Shown: piece by piece, positions 51,570-61,118 of the stretch
How the letters are laid out: each line of letters begins with the position of its first letter
Position numbering within the stretch: position 1 is the first letter of the stretch
Program-made: the position numbers and the translations under genes
Assembly (NCBI RefSeq): GCF_021130785.1
Contig: NC_060207.1
Span: 106,973,501 to 107,037,500, forward strand
Reading direction: 5' to 3'
Source: Homalodisca vitripennis
Taxonomy: Eukaryota > Arthropoda > Insecta > Hemiptera > Cicadellidae
Length of the DNA: 64,000 bases
The notes under the pieces: generated by a model
What the model was told of the DNA's origin: nothing
Seen by the model: only the letters and a program-made list of their open reading frames with translations
Databases searched by the model: none

Positions 51570-52276
51570 GTAAGTCACTAAATTATTTCTCTCGTTTTAT
51601 CTATCAGTACTGTTATTATAAATAATGTTTTGTAGGTTATTTCAAGGTGATTAATAACTGACATTAGATTATTAATTTTGTAAAATTTATATAGTTATAA
51701 TAAAATGACGTCATATAAGAATATTATTGTACTGCTTAGGTAGCATTAAACCTTAAGGAGTTTTTTATTAATGTTATGAGCCTTCAGTGCAGGTTTACAT
51801 CTAGTAAGCTAAGAGCACTTCACAAAAGCCATGAAATGCTGGAAAATCAACTGGTTGTGACAGTGAAATCTGTTCTTTTCAGACACTTAACACAAGTATC
51901 AGGTTTCGGGTAGAGTACAGTAAGCGGACCCAGTTTTTTATATCGATTAATACAATCATTGATACTTAACCCTAGAACTGGCAGTCATTTCATCCTGTAG
52001 TGTCAGGCTGTTTTGGAGCTTCACGCAAGGTTTTTTTAAAAAAAATTATTAAAAATATAAAATAAAAGCAATATAAATAAAAGTATATATTTTTGTGTTC
52101 AGGATTAAACGTAGAATTGCACTATATTGTAAAATTAACCATACAAATTTTTTTAATAAACACTTTAATCAAATATAAAATTTACAACAAAAATTTCCGT
52201 ACCAGTAAGATTAAACGCCGGGGCGGCAAATCACGAATTTGACGTTACCAACGTATTCTGCTCACCCTCCTGAACA

Positions 52277-53043
52277 AAAAATATGGTACTTTGGGATTAT
52301 ACCGACCACACCAGTATGAAGAACACAAAAATAGAAATTTATAGAAACAAACATGATAGAACGAAAAAACAACTCTTCAATTACAAAATTACAAACTTAC
52401 AAGCATTTCCAGGTATTGTGATCGGTATTGTTGTCGCTGTTATCTTATCATTCTCGAGAATCCTGATTACGGCAGGCCGCGCGGCATCACGTGATTTGCA
52501 CGGTACATCATTGCCTTTCCATTACAATTCAATTTATATTTCTGATTAGCCCCTCTAGAATTTGATATTTTACTGATAGGTACTATCTCGAGGGATGTTT
52601 TTCTTTCGTCGACATCAGCGCGGGGCAGCACCGAAGGTGCTGCCGAAGCCCGCGCTGATGGCCGGAGGCACTCGCATTTTGGGTGGCGGAATGTGATCAA
52701 GAATAAAAACAAGTTTTGAGTGTTTTTTTAATAAAAAGTTTAGTTTGGTAAATGTTTGTTTTTGTTGAATTTTTGTGTTTGGAGAAATGTAGAGGTAAAA
52801 CACGGAAGTACAACAAAGCGATGCACCAGCTGAACGGGCGGCGAGACTCTGCAATCACGTTATCTACTAGACGCTCGACTTTGACCTCTGTCTGAGGATG
52901 GGGAGGTGTTTGCGATAAGACAATTCCTGTTTTATATTGACGAAATATTGTTCTACGCTAATCTAGTAATCAGTAGAAACGAAATGTGAAATAACGATTC
53001 ATGTCTGGGTGTGGTCGGTATAATCCCAAAGTACCAAAAATAT
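52277..53043. mobile_element. element D, 751 bp, perfect 28-bp inverted ends, 8-bp duplication
   Basis: Element proper is 52285-53035. The ends (52285-52312 and 53008-53035) are identical inverted copies of 28 bases starting GGTACTTTGGGA. Both sides carry AAAAATAT (52277-52284 and 53036-53043). The related sequence at 55548-55600 lacks the insert and keeps the flanks together, so the insertion is real. Non-autonomous: no transposase. An 8-bp duplication with GG-starting ends is compatible with Merlin, hAT or P. The lack of CAG/CA ends argues against the last two. Contains hairpin repeat copy H1. Confidence 0.88.
52509..52675. repeat. hairpin repeat H, copy 1
   Basis: About 165 bases nearly identical to 53625-53784, starting TTGCCTTTCCATTACA and ending GGCCGGAGGCACTCG. 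Core GGTACTATCTCGAGGGATGT leads to a GC-rich hairpin at 52613-52660: outer arms CATCAGCGCGGG/CCCGCGCTGATG, inner arms GCAGCACC/GGTGCTGC, with an unpaired CGAAG on the right side only. Confidence 0.8.
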
Positions 53044-53293
53044 ATATAGTACTATGGGGTGTAAATGACAAATAACATGATTTGAGGGGGTATATTGATA
53101 AGTGGTTAAGTTCCTAATGTTTTAATGTTCAGTTTGTGTGCTGTGTCTGGATAATCTGTTTACTTGAATATTATCTGCGGCCGGGACTGATAGCAGCCTG
53201 ATAACGTACCTGTTATCTGAGTTCTCCGGGGCATGGGTCAGTTCTACACAAGATATCGTGTTCAGTAGGTCGGATTGAGTGAGTGCGTTTACA

Positions 53294-53569
53294 ATGATGA
53301 ATCAACCATCCACTAGTTCAACCAACCCTAGTGAATTGTGTGTGTCGGAGTGTTTCGTAGGGCACGTAAAGAGTTTACGTTTTAACCAAAACGAAATTAT
53401 CTCTTTTTTAATTGAACATGGAATTTTTTAAAATGAGTGTATGTGTTCGTTGTGCAGTCGAGTGGTGTTTTTAAACCGGGAGACTTTGTCGTTTCGTTGT
53501 GATAGACGACTTTTTTGTTGCTGCTGCTCAGCTGTATCCGCCAACACACTAATGGTATGTGTTCTCTGA
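53294..53569 (+). pseudogene. possible ISXO2/Merlin-like transposase N-terminus inside element C
   Basis: From ATG 53294 the frame reads 45 codons to TAA at 53429-53431 (includes FNQNEIISFLIEHGIF). It continues in the same frame past the stop as NECMCSLCSRVVFLNRETLS FRCDRR. An N-terminal helix followed by C..C with a later CD/CR pair resembles the zinc-ribbon start of ISXO2-like (IS1595/Merlin) transposases. The frame runs to a possible donor GTATGT at about 53556. Initiator-like TCAGT strings lie 40-70 bases upstream. The family call is an inference from a short stretch. Confidence 0.35.
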
Positions 53570-53624
53570 TCCATCTATATATTTGAGTTTTTCATGATTT
53601 ATTTAGTTTTTTAACTTTACATAA

Positions 53625-53784
53625 TTGCCTTTGCATTACATTTCAATTTATATTTTTGATCAGCCCCTCTAGTATTTTATATTTTACTGATAGGTACTAT
53701 CTCGAGGGATGTTTTTCTTTTATTGACATCAGCGCGGGGCAGCACCTTTGGTGCTGCCCCGCGCTGATGGCCGGAGGCACTCGT
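53625..53784. repeat. hairpin repeat H, copy 2
   Basis: Second copy, in element C outside D. The hairpin (53727-53769) is perfect: 20-base arms starting CATCAGCGCGGGGCAGCACC around a three-base TTT loop. Ends at the same ...GGAGGCACTCG as copy 1. Confidence 0.85.
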
Positions 53785-55489
53785 AATTAATTTTTTTCTC
53801 GAAATTAAGAAAAACATTTATTTTTATAAAAATTCTGCTCATTTCTGTATTATTTTTCATTTACGTTTGCTTGCAAAGATGGCGGCGCAACCGGTGACGT
53901 CATCACGAGGTTCAATCATTGGCCACAAAAGGTCACGTGACGCTAGACGTGGATGTAGAACATGGAGATATTACTGAAAAGTTATTTCATTTTTCATTTT
54001 CTAGAACTTCGTTATTTCTCATTTCCACCCCATCAAACCTTATACTTTTTTGTTCTATATGACGATTCCAATAAGTTTTTAACGCAAAACTCGTATTTTT
54101 CCGCCCCGGCCGTTAATATGATAATTACCATAAAATAGAATGTACAGTACTAATGAAATGATTTCCATAAATTATTTTTTGAAAAGTAAAAAAAGTAACA
54201 TTTTGCCATTATTCAAAAAGTTTGCGAAAAATTTTCATTCAGCAAAATATAAAATGGTTTCTAAAACTTGTACTATATCAAAATTTATAAATTTATGGTT
54301 TATAAGTAATAGGAAATATTATGTAGTAAGAAAACTATAAATATAACTAAATATATGGAAAAATTATAGAAAAACCCAAACAGTTATTATATATAACCAA
54401 AGAAATTACAGGAAATATATACTTTATTGTGAAAACTATCTATTTACCAAAACTAAATAGTTACTTCAGAGCTAAGAGTGCTATAAAATAACGTTTAGTA
54501 AGTGAAAATAATAACAAACTATGTGAAATGAATTTTACCCAAGTCATTTTGCCATAGCCTACACAGAGCCGATAATTTCTCAAGCATATTTCAGTAAATA
54601 TAAATTGATTTATTCTCAAATATATATGTTTACACTACTACGACATCCAACAACACCACATTAAATACGACACTAAAACACGCATAAAACTATTAAAACT
54701 TAAAAATATCCACAGCTCGGCACGAAAGTGATACCGAACGGCCGCAGCAACATGGCGGTCACAACAAACGGCGTCGCATATTCTTTTACGTTCAAAATAA
54801 CAAGCTTGCTACGTCATAACCATAATACAAAGAGGAATAAAACTTATCTGCCCCCTAGCATTTTTCTTCCCGAAACCAATGGTGGATGAATTAAATCGAT
54901 ATGTTGCCGGAGTATATTGTAAAAAATAATTATACAAGGGAATGTTTGACCAACAAAATTTTGTCGGTTAACACTACAGAAGCGGCAATGACCGACAAAA
55001 TTTTGTCGATTAACAGTTGGAGGGTTAATATTCATTTATCAAATCCTCATATCAGCATATCTATAGCTATAAAAAAAATCATATTTTAAATCAAATAACT
55101 ATTACAATGCACATTGTGTAGTAGTATTAATTATTTATATGTTTTCTCCGGTGTAGCAATGATTAACGGTTTTCGAGAAGTTGTTAAAGCATCTTCTCTA
55201 GAAAACCGTGCTTCTCTTCTAAACTGCACAAATACTCACAGATATGATCTGCAAGCAGATCGGCTGATATGCTGGGTACAGTATAATAAGAGGCCACAAC
55301 CACAATAGAATCATATTTATGATTATCTAAACTATAGAAACAAAAATGTTGACACGAATTACGTTATATAAAAACTATCTATGCTGTGTATCTATAAAAT
55401 GTAACTAATGAAACAGTTTAACATTTAGTTTTTAAGGATATATTATGATTGTATTGTGGTGGTGGCCTCTTAGGAAATTATAAGATTAA

Positions 55490-55606
55490 AGGCCAAGGTG
55501 GCAAATCACAAATTTGACTTTATCAACGTATTCTGCTCATCCTCCTGAACAAAAAATATATATGGTTTTAGGGGGTGCAAATGACAAATAACATGATTTT
55601 AGAGGG

Positions 55607-55610
<4 letters not shown>
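55490..55610. mobile_element. partial second copy of element C (empty-site witness)
   Basis: After TTAA (55486-55489) it reads AGGCCAAGGTGGCAAATCAC and matches 52215-52284 and then 53036-53090 of element C without the 751-base D insert. It fades into the AT run at about 55611. Confidence 0.85.

Positions 55611-55686
<76 letters not shown>
55611..55686. repeat. (AT)n microsatellite
   Basis: About 75 bases of almost pure TA between the partial element C and the hAT at 55713. Apparent IYIYIY reading frames here are not genes. Confidence 0.95.
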
Positions 55687-55689
<3 letters not shown>

Positions 55690-55973
55690 CTTCAATGTCC
55701 CTTGCTATACAACAGTGGTTCTCAACCTGTGTGGCCCTCAGGAGGCGTAGGGAATTTTCATGGGAGGTGCAGAAAATTTTTAAGGGACGCGTCAGTATAC
55801 TCAAATAAAGGAGTGTTGGCAAACACAGTTTGCAAGTGATTCTTTTAATGCTTACGTGTCAGTTTGTTTATTGTGTGATTCTTGATGCTTACATGGTTTG
55901 TTAGTAGTGTACTGTACTCTGTTGGACCAGTAAACATAAAAAGTTTTATATTGTTTTTATATTAAATTAGGCC

Positions 55974-57432
55974 CGACTAAATGGAATGATCACATCATTT
56001 GCTGATGACACAGCATTATGCTATGCTGGTGATAATTGGGATGAGGTGGAATTGCTCATTGGTCAGGATTTAAAATCATTAAGATGGTGGTTCACACAAA
56101 ATAAACTAATCCTGAGTCCAGAGAAAACTGTCTATATTAATTTTTCGCTGAGGGATCTTAATGTGTCTCACAACTCTATAAAGTATGTATGTTTAGAATG
56201 TCTGTGTAAGGAAGGTGTGTGTGATGATAAATGTGTGACAGTGCGTAAAGGTGATGAGATTAAGTATCTTGGTGTAGTATTGGATAGGGAGTTAAATTGG
56301 AAGAAACATATAAATAAGCTGAAATCAAAGTTTAACACAGTTATTAGACTTATGTATCATATTAGAGATATATGCCCAGTTGACGTATTGAGAACTGTAT
56401 ACTTTTCCCTAGTTAATAGTAGGCTGGAGTATGGCATTGTTTGTTGGGGAAGCTCGTACTATTCAAATATTTATCCGATTGTCACTCAGCAGAAGCAGCT
56501 AATAAGAATTATTTTAGGGAAAAATAGATATGAACCATCCTTTCCTCTCTTTTTGAGCATGAAAATATTACCAGTTAGATATTTGTTTGTATTTAAGGTG
56601 TTAATTATGTTTTATATGCAGAGTGGAAATTTACCCAGTAATGATGGAACTTATCGATCTAGACTAAGAAGGCCAAATCTGTTGCAAACTCCAAGACCGT
56701 TTTTAACCTTTTTCCAGAGAACGTACTTTTATGTAGCACCAAAGATTTTTAACATATTACCTGAACCTTTGAAAAGAATTAAGGCTAGTAGGAGATTTAA
56801 AACAGAACTTAAGAAATGGCTATTCTTGCAGGATGATATTGAGGGTCTAATATATTCTAGGATACATTGAGACATATATTGTTCCTATATTATGCTGTAC
56901 TATATTGAATTGCTATGCATATCTTATTTTTATACATTAAGGGGATCAAATCAAATTTTATTGAGTAAATAACGAATAACATGGAAATTTATGGAATAAT
57001 CTATATTTTGTTTTTTACTAACTTAAAAAATTTGTTATAAAAGTAAAGTACTGATAAAAGAAATTAACTAATTTTTGAGGGAACCTCAAAGCAGGTATTA
57101 CCTATGAGGTCCTAAATTTCCTAACCATTAAAAGTTTTTTTTTTTAAATTTATGGCTGAATATGACTGTTGTATCTAAGCATCTAAATATGTTCTGAAGT
57201 ACCTAAAAGAATTGTATCTTGCTTTGTTATAAGTATTGTTATTTATTTATACTATTAAGATTATTTATCTATTTATCCTTGTATTGTTATTTAGATTAGT
57301 TTCTAGGGGTATGCGTCTGTTGTTGTTTTCTTGATGCTGGATGAAATGTTAAATTATATACAATGTATTATATGATTTGAATGTTGTATGGTAATGGGAA
57401 ATAAATTATTTCTATTTCTATTTCTATTGTAG
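55974..57432 (+). mobile_element. 5'-truncated LINE (Jockey/CR1-like) inserted in the hAT
   Basis: Starts in mid-ORF2, keeps 294 open codons (55986-56870), and ends after the stop with a 3' untranslated region finishing GGGAAATAAATTATTTCTAT followed by a few TTTCTA units, a typical tail of this class. TAGGCC at 55968-55973 and 57433-57438 may be the short target duplication. Confidence 0.85.
55986..56870 (+). CDS. LINE reverse transcriptase, C-terminal 294 residues
   Basis: Part of the ORF2 polyprotein of a non-LTR retrotransposon, the enzyme that copies LINE RNA into the genome by target-primed reverse transcription. The frame opens just upstream (ARLNG) and has SFADDTALCYAGD, the catalytic FADD of the palm, at residues 4-16. 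WWFTQNKLILSPEKT follows at about 34, the thumb phrase IKYLGVVLDRELNWKKHI at about 92-109, an LRTVYFSLVNSRLEYGIVCW helix at about 134, and the usual end with FKTELKKWLF. Endonuclease, fingers and the start of the palm are absent through 5' truncation, so it cannot act alone. No stop or frameshift in 294 codons means a fairly young insertion compared with its host hAT. The ATG at 55986 is only the first Met, not a true start. Confidence 0.92.
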   Translation: MITSFADDTALCYAGDNWDEVELLIGQDLKSLRWWFTQNKLILSPEKTVYINFSLRDLNVSHNSIKYVCLECLCKEGVCDDKCVTVRKGDEIKYLGVVLDRELNWKKHINKLKSKFNTVIRLMYHIRDICPVDVLRTVYFSLVNSRLEYGIVCWGSSYYSNIYPIVTQQKQLIRIILGKNRYEPSFPLFLSMKILPVRYLFVFKVLIMFYMQSGNLPSNDGTYRSRLRRPNLLQTPRPFLTFFQRTYFYVAPKIFNILPEPLKRIKASRRFKTELKKWLFLQDDIEGLIYSRIH

Positions 57433-57539
57433 TAGGCCTAAAAATTGCCCAATCTGTGTATAAGAAAAGACTGTATAGTGATGATTATATTTAATATGGA
57501 TTCATTTTCAGTTACAAAAACTGTTGTTATATTTATATC

Positions 57540-57890
57540 AGTGCTTTACTTGCAATGATGTTCTGATTAATGATGCCATGCGGTCTATATATTTGAAACC
57601 CTACTTTACTGGAAGTTTTCAAATGGAAAACGAGAAAGTTGTTGATACCGCCACAGTTAATCAACGAATTTAAAGACCTTGTACCAGGGCACTTGAAATA
57701 ACTTTAAATTACATTGGGCAGTACTTTTCGGGTCTTAAGACAAAGAGTTGGCAATTGAAGTTGACAAGAGATCCATTTAAAATCAGTGTGGATGTGCTTA
57801 CTGATGAAATTCAGGAACAGGTAATCAACATAAAGTTAGATTCTCAAGCATTGGCGGAATTTAAAAACTTATTGGTGAGTGTTGTTTGAG
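57540..57890 (+). pseudogene. hAT transposase remnant (ZBED5/SCAND3-like)
   Basis: In shifting frames it reads DVLINDAMRSIYLKPYFTGS, MENEKVVDTATVNQRI, ITLNYIGQYFSGL, then LKTKSWQLKLTRDPFKISVD and LTDEIQEQVINIKLDS. The F....W..NPF/DPF..V..L.....Q.....L..D order is that of the ZBED5/FAM200/SCAND3 branch of hAT transposases before the final dimerisation domain, which is missing. Broken by at least one frameshift and stop. Confidence 0.6.
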
Positions 57891-58084
57891 TTTTCTTCCT
57901 GTTTACCCGTAAATTGGTTTGGAAGTTGCAGTTTTTTATTAAATTTCATCGATTTTGGAGTCTGGAGCATTGGCGGAATTTAAAAACTTATTGGTGAGTG
58001 TTGTTTGAGTTTTCTTCCTGTTTACCCGTAAATTGGTTTGGAAGTTGCAGTTTTTTATTAAATTTCATCGATTTTGGAGTCTGG
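57847..58084. repeat. perfect tandem duplication of 119 bp
   Basis: 57847-57965 and 57966-58084 appear identical base for base, starting AGCATTGGCGGAATTT and ending GGAGTCTGG. It lies inside the old hAT, so identity indicates a recent event or an assembly artefact. Confidence 0.95.
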
Positions 58085-58256
58085 ATTTTTAAAAATAGCT
58101 TATGTTAAGTGAAATTTTAAGTAGGACTGGACGTCTTAAGTTATCTGCAAAGTGGTTTTTTCACAGTTAGAACCAGATATTAAAATTGAAAAAAAGAAGA
58201 AAAAAAACAATGCCAATCTTCTCACTAAGTTACAAAGTGACTGATATAATAGTATC

Positions 58257-58418
58257 ATAACACATTGACTGCGAAATTTTCGCCTATAAGGGTCACTGGA
58301 TACTGAAAAAACTGAGCAGTCTTGCATTCCTAGGAAACACGTTGCGCCGGCGATCCCGCCGTACGGCGCGCCAGGGTCCTTTGGCTCGCCAGCGATCCGC
58401 CATCACTAAATGTGTTAT
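58257..58418. repeat. candidate small GC-rich element with short inverted ends
   Basis: ATAACACATT at 58257-58266 faces AATGTGTTAT at 58409-58418. The interior is strikingly GC-rich (GCGCCGGCGATCCCGCCGTA). A starting ACACATTGACTGC is seen in piggyBac-like MITEs, but the target is ATAA rather than TTAA and the ends are short. Confidence 0.3.
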
Positions 58419-58718
58419 ATACCTTTTCTAGATTTCATTTAAAATATTTTTTTAGTTCTGTGTTTTAGCAACCATAAGTTTCAGCAAAAGACTCTATTTC
58501 AAAAAGGTATTTGAGGTCATTATTAAACGTATAGTAAAAAATATATCAAATATTTATTTTTTAAACATGCAAGATTAACCTATACTCTAACCTACAAATT
58601 AAAATTTTACTACTTTTGTTGACCACATAAGGTGATGATGGTAGAGCGGAGGCATAACCAAATGTTAGTGTACTAAGTAAGGCAAAAAATATAAAGGTTG
58701 AGAACCCCTACAATACGA

Positions 58719-59663
58719 CACAGAAAAATAGCAAGACGGTTTTGAATTCATCACATCTTGGAGTTTCAGGTTTCACCGCTATTTTACCTATTGCGCTCAG
58801 AGTATCTAAAAGGTTTATGAAATAATTTTTAATTATTACCTTATATCCGAAAGACAATTCAACGAACAACTGTAGAATATAAACTTGTTTCATGATTCTA
58901 CAACAAAAGCCTACACTGTACTTCTATTATAAACCGTTCAGTGTCAAATTTGCACATTTGTAGTGGTAAAAAATAAACAATAAAATAAGAAGAAAATTGA
59001 ACCCAAAGACACCCGTATTTAAGCCGAGTTAAAGTAGTAAAACCTGCCACAGACACCAAAAGTGGGACAGAAGAGCACTAAAAGCTGTGCTCAATATTTT
59101 GATCATCGTGTTTTGGTGTGTGTGAAACCTGCGTAAGTGCAGAAAGGGGTTGTTCATCACCCTTTTCAATAAAAACAGGTTGCCAGGTAGTGGTCTAATA
59201 AGGTAGATAAGGTAAATATATTACAAAGATTTTAGTATATGTACTGCCGAAGCAAGTATTATGTATAGTTACTTAGCAAACTGGTACCAAGAATTAATAA
59301 ATTTACCTGATATTGAACATAATATTATGCAGTAAGCTTACTTTCGGCTGCAGCATAAAAAGTGGCAACCACAACAATAAAATCATTAGACCAAATTATC
59401 AATTAGAAAAACCTAATACAAAAACATTCTAATTATAGTTATTTACAATTTTATTATTACCAGTTGTTTTGTTGTGTAGGTATTTATGATTTAAATTAAT
59501 TTAAAGATAGTGAAATCATTTGAGTACTGGCCATAAGTATAATAATTGTGATGAATATGCATTATTTGTGTCACAAGCATTTATCCTCCACAATAGTAGG
59601 AAGTAAGTAAGCTTCAAGCTGCATTATTTGTTACATTTATTAAATACACATAATTGATTTGAT
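58719..59663. other. NDUFB9 intron 1, nothing recognised
   Basis: AT-rich intron sequence without a supported feature. Confidence 0.35.
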
Positions 59664-59765
59664 TTGAGCTTGAATTTAGGTACTACTATCTCAAGGGATG
59701 TTTTTCTTTTACACCAGAAGTGTGGGATAGCGCCGAAGCCCGCACGAATGGCCAGGGGCATTTCT
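59664..59765. repeat. hairpin repeat H, diverged copy 3
   Basis: Carries GGTACTACTATCTCAAGGGA TGTTTTTCTTTT, then GTGTGGG...CCGAAGCCCGCAC and GAATGGCCAGGGGCA. The lower stem GTGTGGG/CCCGCAC still pairs if one U:G pair is allowed. It shares CCGAAGCCCGC with copy 1 but not copy 2. Confidence 0.65.
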
Positions 59766-60869
59766 GATCGGTACTTTCCCAACCTCAGGTCACGTTGGAC
59801 GATGTGGCACGTGTCTATAGTCAATTTAAAGCAATCTATTAATCAAAATTGTATAAGTTATACCACTGCAAGGTTTACATGTTATATAACATAAAACCTC
59901 AAGTTTAACTACCTATGGTTCTGTTTTAATGGCTGTTGGATTTCAAATTGTTAACATGACAAAACAACACCCCATAATTTCTTCCCTTAGAGATCTATTT
60001 TTTCCCTATTCTTGTAATAATTTAATTTAAAATTTCTCTTTAAGAGAAAGGTTTTCTATGATTAGCTCATCTTTCTCCAGGACCACACTGTTTAACCAAT
60101 CAAGAACTCTAATGATAGTTTTTACCAGTGTTTCAAGGGACTCTATTCCAAATTTTTCTATTATAATATTTCATTCATAAACTACACTCAAATTTGCTAC
60201 TTCTGGGACAATAGGTTTGGAATATTTTTATTCAACGTTTAAAGAAAAAACATGTCATGCAGACAACTTTATGTAATCATAGCTTTACTTTATACCAATA
60301 ATTATATTTGTATCTGCTTTCATGTTATTCTCTGAGTTAATAATATTTAAATCTTATAACTGTCTTAATGTTTAATATCAATTACTTTTGTGAATTCATT
60401 TCGATTTAATTATTCACTAAAAAATCCAGCTTTAACACAGCTGTCATTAGTTGGTTTGACGAGAAGTCAATCAGCTGATAATAAATAGTAAGCAACTATG
60501 AGTGAGTTGGGGTGAGTGGTGGGGGACCAGCAATTCTCAACAGGAAACTGCTCAAGTCAAGTTAGTGACCTCAATAGGAATTACTAGATTAAACTTTTGC
60601 CTTATTTACAAAATAAAAATGGAAAAATGTGTAGTTGGTATACTGAAAGGTATTTTTTTCAAGCATTAAATGCAGCTTCTGAGTTTCTCACAGTTGGATT
60701 AAAGCTTCAAAAACTGTGCTTCAAAACAATGGTTTTCACCAGATAAATTAATAAAGATCTAAATATTCAAATTATTATTTGTCCATGATGTAAAGTTATA
60801 TCTTTCTCTCCATTAGTGAAATTTACTTCTCTGATCCATTCAACTCAAAATGTAACTGGTTTAAAGTTT
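59766..60869. other. NDUFB9 intron 1, nothing recognised
   Basis: AT-rich intron sequence without a supported feature. Confidence 0.35.
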
Positions 60870-61061
60870 GAAACATACAATGTAGGTTTGATGTACTACT
60901 CGACCTATGCTCTCATTTAAAATTTCCTTGCGGATCATCTCCCTGAAATAACAAAAAATTGTAGTTACTTCAAAAAGTAGATGCAGAAATGATGTACCAA
61001 GTTTTATTGCTTTACCTGTAATCGTTCGGGAATGATTAAATCCCTGCGATACTTTATTAAC

Positions 61062-61114
<53 letters not shown>
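60870..61114 (+). repeat. family Z repeat with (AT)n tail, copy 2
   Basis: Matches 31435-31740 in the same orientation and again ends in an AT run (61066-61114). Confidence 0.6.

Positions 61115-61118
<4 letters not shown>

Larger units (their letters stand above)
52211..54116. mobile_element. element C, 1.9 kb, TTAA-flanked, GCCGGGGCGG termini
   Basis: TTAA at 52211-52214 and 54113-54116 enclose inverted ends that start ACGCCGGGGCGGCAAATCAC and, reversed from the right, CGGCCGGGGCGGAAAAATAC. Similarity continues for about 33 bases (AATTTGACGTTA versus GTTTTGCGTTA). A second, diverged left part of the same family is at 55490-55610, also preceded by TTAA. Inside are element D (52285-53035), a possible transposase start (53294 onward) and hairpin repeat copy H2. 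TTAA targets occur in piggyBac and Kolobok superfamilies. The ends match no family I can name. Confidence 0.7.
51966..55028. mobile_element. outer element B of a transposon nest (piggyBac-type, tentative)
   Basis: The right end at 55024 is clear: CCCTCCAACTGTTAAT, then palindrome CGACAAAATTTTGTCG, next to TTAA (55025-55028), with a second copy of the palindrome 42 bases farther in (ACAAAATTTTGT at 54953 and 54995). The proposed left end is TTAA 51966-51969 followed by CCCTAGAACTGG, which matches the right end at CCCT and AACTG only. If the left end is wrong, the right terminus still stands alone. No transposase is seen. Confidence 0.5.
55713..58710 (+). mobile_element. hAT element interrupted by a LINE
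   Basis: Left end CAGTGGTTCTCAACCT at 55713 and, reversed from 58710, TAGGGGTTCTCAACCT (14 of 16 identical). Flanking octamers CTATACAA (55705-55712) and CAATACGA (58711-58718) agree at six of eight positions, as expected of an old 8-bp duplication. The ends are of the Charlie/Blackjack type. Without the LINE (55974-57432) the element is about 1.5 kb. A transposase remnant lies at about 57550-57890. Confidence 0.75.

Noticed and set aside
52467..52854. Minus-strand frames of about 80 codons across hairpin repeat H
   Set aside because: They run through a dispersed GC-rich repeat and its stem, and all three copies give unrelated frames.
55575..55822. Reading frames with IYIYIY runs on both strands
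   Set aside because: They are translations of the (AT)n microsatellite.
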